Source: JAJCYE01 sp036260105 | GTDB lineage: Bacteria > Actinomycetota > CADDZG01 > JAHWKV01 | Length of the DNA: 17,816 nt | NCBI GenBank assembly: GCA_036260105.1 | Contig: DATAAN010000122.1 | Location: 1-17,816 of the forward strand | Direction of reading: 5' to 3' | Part shown: positions 14,200 through 17,816 of the stretch, piece by piece | How the letters are laid out: each line of letters begins with the position of its first letter | Numbering within the stretch: position 1 is the first letter of the stretch | Program-made: the position numbers and the translations under genes | Notes under the pieces: generated by a model | The model's database searches: none | Told to the model about the DNA's origin: nothing | Seen by the model: only the letters and a program-made list of their open reading frames with translations

Positions 14200-14517
14200 A
14201 TGGACATGAACAAGATGATGAAGCAGGTGGCCAAGATGCAGCAGGAGCTCGCCAAGGTGCAGGAGGAGCTGGGCGCCACCGAGTTCACAGGCACCTCCGG
14301 CGGCGGCCTGGTCACCGTTACCGTCACCGGGGACGGCGACTTCACCAGCGTGAAGATCAAGCCGGACGCGGTGGATCCCGACGACCCGACCATGCTGGAG
14401 GACCTGGTGCTGGCCGCCATCAACGAGGCCACCCGGGTCCAGAAGGAGACCACCCAGCAGAAGCTGAGCGACGTCGGCGGTGGGATGAACATCCCAGGGA
14501 TGCAGCTGCCCTTCTGA
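14200..14517 (+). CDS. YbaB/EbfC-family nucleoid-associated protein
   Basis: Members are small dimeric DNA-binding proteins that sit between dnaX and recR across many bacteria. The 105-residue product has the Met/Lys/Gln-rich N-terminal helix (MNKMMKQVAKMQQELAKVQ, 3-21), a beta region rich in Gly and Thr, KIKPDAVDPDD (52-62), the helix LEDLVLAAINEA (66-77), and a Gly-rich C-terminal tail ending in GMNIPGMQLPF. Length and order are typical. The ATG at 14200 has GAGAGGA about 8 nt upstream and lies 13 nt after the dnaX stop. It is probably translated from the dnaX-recR transcript. The exact cellular role is uncertain for the family. Confidence 0.93.
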   Translation: MDMNKMMKQVAKMQQELAKVQEELGATEFTGTSGGGLVTVTVTGDGDFTSVKIKPDAVDPDDPTMLEDLVLAAINEATRVQKETTQQKLSDVGGGMNIPGMQLPF

Positions 14518-14550
14518 CGCCTGGCCCCGACAGGGCCCGACACTTCCCCA

Positions 14551-15150
14551 ATGTTCGCCCCACCCGTTCAAGACCTCATCGACGAGCTGGCCAAGCTGCC
14601 CGGCATCGGCCGGAAGACGGCGCAGCGGCTGGCCTTCCACCTGCTGAAGGTGGATTCCGCCGCAGCCAAGAAGCTGGCCGACTCGATCGTCGTGATGAAG
14701 GACACGGTCCGGTTCTGCCCCAAGTGCTTCAACTTTGCCGCCGAGGACCTCTGCGAGTACTGCTCGGACCCCCGGCGGGAGGACTCGGTTGTGTGCGTGG
14801 TCGAGGAAGCGCCCGATATCGTGTCCATCGAGAAGACCGGGGAGTTCCGCGGCCGGTACCATGTGCTGGGCGGGGCGATCTCACCGATCGACGGCATCGG
14901 GCCGGACGAGCTGCATCTGCAGGAGCTGCTGGTCCGGATCTCGACCGACGGCATCCGTGAGGTCATCGTCGCCACGAACCCGAATGTCGAGGGGGAGGCG
15001 ACCGCCATGTACCTGGCTCGCCTGCTGGTGCCGGTGGGGGTCAAGGTGACCCGCATCGCAAGCGGCCTGCCGGTGGGAGGGGACCTGGAGTACGCCGACG
15101 AGGTGACGCTGGGCCGGGCATTGCAGGGCAGGAGAGAGTTGGGAGCTTGA
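14551..15150 (+). CDS. recR: Recombination mediator protein RecR
   Basis: RecR works with RecF and RecO to load RecA at gaps in single-stranded DNA. The 199-residue product has the helix-hairpin-helix segment DELAKLPGIGRKTAQRLAFH (11-30), a four-cysteine zinc finger (Cys56, 59, 68, 71), a Toprim domain (about 79-172) with VVEEAPD, and the C-terminal SGLPVGGDLEYADEVTLGRAL (171-191). All are standard. The length is the family norm. The ATG at 14551 matches the usual N-terminus, though there is no clear Shine-Dalgarno; translation may depend on the upstream gene 33 nt away. The stop is 1 nt before the ask start. Confidence 0.96.
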   Translation: MFAPPVQDLIDELAKLPGIGRKTAQRLAFHLLKVDSAAAKKLADSIVVMKDTVRFCPKCFNFAAEDLCEYCSDPRREDSVVCVVEEAPDIVSIEKTGEFRGRYHVLGGAISPIDGIGPDELHLQELLVRISTDGIREVIVATNPNVEGEATAMYLARLLVPVGVKVTRIASGLPVGGDLEYADEVTLGRALQGRRELGA

Positions 15151-15151
15151 A

Positions 15152-16390
15152 GTGGGACGGGTAGTGCAGAAGTACGGCGGCACCTCGGTTGCTGGGCCGG
15201 AGCGCATCAAGGCGGTCGCGCAGCGAATCGCCAAGACGGCGGCCGAGGGCAACGAGATGGTGGTCGTGGTCTCTGCGATGGGCAAGGCGACCGACGACCT
15301 GGTGAACCTGGCGCACGAGATTTCACCAGTCCCCCACGCCCGCGAGATGGACATGCTGCTGTCGGCGGGGGAGCGGATATCGATGGCGCTGCTGTCGATG
15401 GCTCTCATCGAGCTCGGCTGGGACGCCATCAGCTTCACCGGATCGCAGGCCGGGATCGTCACCGACACGTCGCACACCAAGGCCCGCATCATCGAGGTGA
15501 AGGCGCACCGGATCGAGGAGGCGCTGGCCGCCGGCAAGATCGTCATCGTCGCCGGATTCCAGGGCGTGTCGACCGAGCGGGACGTCACGACTCTGGGCCG
15601 GGGCGGCTCGGACACGACCGCTGTGGCCCTGGCGGCCGCCCTGAACGCTGACGTCTGCGAGATCTTCACCGACGTCGCCGGCGTCTTCACCGCCGACCCC
15701 CGCACCGTGCCGAACGCGCGCAAGCTCCCCTTCGTCACCTACGAGGAGATGCTGGAGATGGCGGCGTCCGGCGCAGGGGTGCTGGCTCTGCGCTCGGTGG
15801 AGTTCGCCCGGACCCATGGCGTGGTGATCCACTGCCGCTCCTCTTTCACGGAAGAGCCTGGAACCCTGGTAACGGAGGAGGAAAACTTGGAGAAGGCCTT
15901 GGTAACCGCCGTGGCGCAGGACACCTCGGAGGCGATGATCCGGGTGGGCGGCGTACCGGACCGCCCCGGCATCGCTGCCCGCATCTTCGGCGACATCGCC
16001 AAGGAGCGGATCAACGTCGACATGATCGTGCAGAACGTCTCCCGTGAGGGCAAGGCCGACCTGACCTTCACCATGCCCAAGGAGGACCTCGTCCGCTCCG
16101 GCGACGCTGTCCGGCGCATCGTCTCGGAGATCGGCGCAGAGGACTTCTCGGCGGACTCCGACATAGCGAAGCTGTCCCTCATCGGCGCCGGCATGAAGAC
16201 CGACCCCGGTGTGGCGGCCGAGATGTTCTCCGCCCTGGCGGAGGAGGGCATCAACATCGAGATGATCTCCACCTCCTCGATCCGGATTTCGTGCGTCGTG
16301 AACGCCATGGACATCCAGCGGGCGGTCCGCGTCATCCACGACCGTTTCGGCCTGGAGGGAGCGCCGGCCGGCGCCGCGTCCAGGGCCTGA
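15152..16390 (+). CDS. ask: Aspartate kinase (lysine/threonine/methionine pathway)
   Basis: Aspartokinase phosphorylates aspartate, the first step toward lysine, threonine, methionine and diaminopimelate for the wall; asd, encoding the next step, follows after 39 nt. The 412-residue product has the N-terminal kinase signature VVQKYGGTSV (4-13), SAGERISMALLSMAL (71-85), FTGSQAG (95-101), the conserved GRGGSDTTAVALAAAL (149-164) and FTDVAGVFTADPR (172-184). Two ACT regulatory domains follow (about 262-335 and 341-405), so feedback inhibition by pathway amino acids is expected. The GTG start at 15152 has GGGAG about 6 nt upstream. A second internal start at codon 246 is described separately. Family and context are unambiguous. 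Confidence 0.96.
   Translation: MGRVVQKYGGTSVAGPERIKAVAQRIAKTAAEGNEMVVVVSAMGKATDDLVNLAHEISPVPHAREMDMLLSAGERISMALLSMALIELGWDAISFTGSQAGIVTDTSHTKARIIEVKAHRIEEALAAGKIVIVAGFQGVSTERDVTTLGRGGSDTTAVALAAALNADVCEIFTDVAGVFTADPRTVPNARKLPFVTYEEMLEMAASGAGVLALRSVEFARTHGVVIHCRSSFTEEPGTLVTEEENLEKALVTAVAQDTSEAMIRVGGVPDRPGIAARIFGDIAKERINVDMIVQNVSREGKADLTFTMPKEDLVRSGDAVRRIVSEIGAEDFSADSDIAKLSLIGAGMKTDPGVAAEMFSALAEEGINIEMISTSSIRISCVVNAMDIQRAVRVIHDRFGLEGAPAGAASRA
15887..16390 (+). CDS. Probable in-frame internal product: aspartokinase beta (ACT) subunit
   Basis: An in-frame TTG at codon 246 of ask is preceded by GGAGGAGG (15874-15881), which as a Shine-Dalgarno is stronger than that of ask itself. The 167-residue product would hold only the two ACT domains. 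In Bacillus subtilis and Corynebacterium glutamicum the same gene makes a separate beta subunit from an internal start, in B. subtilis at the same codon number as I recall. This genome uses TTG starts elsewhere, which makes initiation plausible. It is inference, since the purine run also encodes Glu-Glu-Glu in the full-length protein. Confidence 0.55.
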   Translation: MEKALVTAVAQDTSEAMIRVGGVPDRPGIAARIFGDIAKERINVDMIVQNVSREGKADLTFTMPKEDLVRSGDAVRRIVSEIGAEDFSADSDIAKLSLIGAGMKTDPGVAAEMFSALAEEGINIEMISTSSIRISCVVNAMDIQRAVRVIHDRFGLEGAPAGAASRA

Positions 16391-16416
16391 GTCGAGCGGC
16401 GTCGGGCCGTCGCCTG

Positions 16417-16422
16417 TAACCT
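16417..16422 (+). promoter_or_regulatory. Possible -10 element upstream of asd
   Basis: TAACCT in the ask-asd gap ends 7 nt before the asd ATG, so a transcript starting here would be almost leaderless; no Shine-Dalgarno precedes asd. No -35 element is clear. asd could equally be read through from ask. Confidence 0.3.
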
Positions 16423-16429
16423 AGATGCC

Positions 16430-17458
16430 ATGAAACTGCCTTCAGCTCCTATCGTCGCGGTCGTCGGCGCCACCGGCGCAGTCGGCCGCGTGATGCTCGA
16501 CATCCTCGCCGACCGCCACTACCCGGCATCGGAGGTGATCGCGATCGCCTCCCAGCGCTCGGCCGGCAAGAAGATCCGCTACGGGAACGGGACCATCACC
16601 GTCAGGGCCCTGGAGCCAGGTGTCTTCGACGGCATCGACCTCGTGCTACTGGACACCCCGGACGACGTGGCGAAGGAGTGGGCGAAGCCGGCGGTGGAGG
16701 CCGGCGCCATCGTGGTCGACAACTCGGCTGCCTGGCGCATGGACCCGGACGTCCCGCTGATAGTTCCGGAAGCGAACCCGGAGGCCGTCGACCGGCACAA
16801 CGGCATCATCGCCAACCCGAACTGCGCCACCATCGGCGTCGTGGTACCGGTTGCTCCGCTGCACAAGGTTTACGGTCTGGAGAGGATGATCGTCTCCACC
16901 TACCAGTCGACCTCAGGCGCGGGCCGGGGCGGAGTGGACGAGCTGGGCGAGCAGTCGCTCAAGCTGGCTGGTGAGATGGATGCGCTTGCCGAAGGATCGC
17001 TAGCCGGAATCGCGCCGGAGCCGCAGATGTTCGCCGCCTCCATCGGATTCAACATCCTTCCTCAGATCGGCAGCATCAAGGAGGACGGCTCGACCTCCGA
17101 GGAGCTCAAGATGCTGAACGAGACCCGCAAGATCCTCTCCCTCCCCGATGTGGAGGTCATCACAACCTGCGTCCGGGTGCCGACGGTCGTCGGCCACGGC
17201 GCCGCAGTGCACGCCCGGTTCTCCGAGCCGCTCGACTTCGACGAAGTGACGGGGATCCTGCGCCACGCGCCGGGGGTGAAGATGACCGACCTGCCCAACG
17301 CCCACCAGGCCGCGGGGACCGACCCCTGCTACGTGGGACGGGTGCGGCGGGATCCGTTCGACCCGAACTCGGTGAGCTTCTTCACCGTGTCCGACAACCT
17401 CCGCAAGGGCGCGGCGCTCAACGCGGTTCAGATCGCCGAGATCCTGCTGCCGGGCTAA
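16430..17458 (+). CDS. asd: Aspartate-semialdehyde dehydrogenase
   Basis: This enzyme reduces aspartyl phosphate to the semialdehyde with NADPH, the step after Ask, feeding lysine, threonine, methionine and diaminopimelate. The 342-residue product has the N-terminal NADP-binding VAVVGATGAVGR (9-20), the catalytic cysteine Cys132 in NPNCATIG (130-136 region), STYQSTSGAGRGG (156-168), Arg249 in RVP, and the active-site His256 in VGHGAAVH (254-261). The C-terminal GRVRRDP and DNLRKGAALNAVQIAE blocks are typical of the Gram-positive type. The ATG at 16430 lacks a Shine-Dalgarno; see the candidate promoter. The order ask-asd is the usual actinobacterial arrangement. Confidence 0.96.
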   Translation: MKLPSAPIVAVVGATGAVGRVMLDILADRHYPASEVIAIASQRSAGKKIRYGNGTITVRALEPGVFDGIDLVLLDTPDDVAKEWAKPAVEAGAIVVDNSAAWRMDPDVPLIVPEANPEAVDRHNGIIANPNCATIGVVVPVAPLHKVYGLERMIVSTYQSTSGAGRGGVDELGEQSLKLAGEMDALAEGSLAGIAPEPQMFAASIGFNILPQIGSIKEDGSTSEELKMLNETRKILSLPDVEVITTCVRVPTVVGHGAAVHARFSEPLDFDEVTGILRHAPGVKMTDLPNAHQAAGTDPCYVGRVRRDPFDPNSVSFFTVSDNLRKGAALNAVQIAEILLPG

Positions 17459-17465
17459 CCGGCGC

Positions 17466-17816
17466 TTGAGCTGCGTTTTCTGCGGGATCGTCGGGCGCTC
17501 GGTACCTGCCCACATCGTCTGGGAGGACGACCACACCCTAGGCTTCCTCGATACGAGGCCGGTGTTTCCGGGGCACACCCTTCTCGTCCCCAAGCAGCAC
17601 GTCGAGACTCTGCCCGAGCTGCCCGACGAGCTCATGGTCCCTCTGTTCGCTGCGGGCCGGCTCCTGGCGGCGGCCGTTCCGGCTGCGATGGCCTCCGACG
17701 GATCCTTCGTCGCCATGAACAACAACGTGAGCCAGAGCGTTCCCCGCCTGCACGTCCACGTCGTCCCGAGGAAGTTCAAGGACGGCCTGCGAGGCTTCTT
17801 CTGGCCCCGGCAGAAG
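17466..17816 (+). CDS. HIT-family protein, partial (runs off right edge)
   Basis: HIT proteins are nucleotide hydrolases or transferases acting on AMP-linked substrates. The 117 visible codons give SCVFCGIV with a Cys3/Cys6 pair, FLDTRPVFPGHTLLVPKQH (27-45), and a C-terminal NNNVSQSVP segment leading to RLHVHVVPR (94-102), then KDGLRGFFWPR (105-115). The family's three-histidine motif has Arg94 in place of the first His; His96 and His98 remain. I start at TTG 17466, eight bases after the asd stop codon, because similarity begins there and no ATG or GTG fits; the Shine-Dalgarno is poor. No stop occurs before the window ends, though length suggests only a short tail is missing. Substrate unknown. 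Confidence 0.85.
   Translation, partial: MSCVFCGIVGRSVPAHIVWEDDHTLGFLDTRPVFPGHTLLVPKQHVETLPELPDELMVPLFAAGRLLAAAVPAAMASDGSFVAMNNNVSQSVPRLHVHVVPRKFKDGLRGFFWPRQK

Noticed and set aside
15323..16339. 338-codon minus-strand frame opposite ask
   Set aside because: It is a complement shadow of ask, rich in Asp, His and Gly, with no start signal or recognisable domain.
17000..17779. 259-codon minus-strand frame opposite asd and the HIT gene
   Set aside because: It spans the complement of two real genes and their junction; no similarity is recognisable.
1..17816. CRISPR arrays, toxin-antitoxin pairs, phage-defence genes or biosynthetic clusters
   Set aside because: No spaced repeats or relevant protein families were found in any frame; all recognised genes are housekeeping or stand-alone enzymes.

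Overview
The window is GC-rich bacterial DNA with dense, short-spaced genes, and looks like a piece of an actinobacterial chromosome. The strongest sign is the leftward set fhaA-fhaB-pstP-rodA-pbpA-Ser/Thr kinase (1-6084), in the order known from Mycobacterium and relatives. Against a typical mycobacterium are a very short FhaA and a large, Alu-domain-containing SRP RNA. I therefore favour a deep-branching or little-studied Actinomycetota lineage, but cannot name the class. I see no phage, insertion sequence, CRISPR array or plasmid function; this is housekeeping chromosome.

Region 1 (1-6084, minus strand) is the cell-wall and phospho-signalling operon: two FHA proteins, a PP2C phosphatase, the RodA glycosyltransferase, a class B transpeptidase and the N-terminal 271 residues of a PASTA-type kinase that runs off the left edge. 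Genes overlap or nearly touch (2-nt gap, TTGA overlap, 37-nt gap, GTGA overlap, 7-nt overlap), which suggests translational coupling.

Region 2 (6199-12041, mostly plus) is a translation block: tRNA-Leu(CAG), a DUF4446 membrane protein, serS, tRNA-Ser(TGA) on the minus strand, tRNA-Ser(GCT), tRNA-Arg(ACG), a RibD/DHFR-like reductase, tadA, tRNA-Ser(CGA), a strong terminator, a secreted M28 peptidase on the minus strand, tRNA-Ser(GGA), a long hairpin and the SRP RNA. All four serine isoacceptors needed to read the six serine codons lie within about 3.4 kb, next to their synthetase. The only A34 tRNA seen here, tRNA-Arg(ACG), lies close to the TadA that should deaminate it.

Region 3 (12087-17816, plus) is dnaX-ybaB-recR followed by ask-asd and the start of a HIT-family gene. 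ask appears to carry an internal ribosome-binding site and in-frame TTG for a separate regulatory beta subunit. The serS-tRNA-Ser-tadA-SRP RNA-dnaX-ybaB-recR order matches, from memory, the origin-proximal region of Bacillus subtilis; here the reductase and the peptidase are interlopers.

I did not find a convincing undescribed multi-gene system. The items most worth a second look are the complete serine tRNA set with apparently shared tRNA bodies, the internal start in ask, the missing canonical start of serS, and the long hairpin at 11583-11641. Use of TTG starts is conspicuous (fhaA, pstP, DUF4446, HIT, internal ask).
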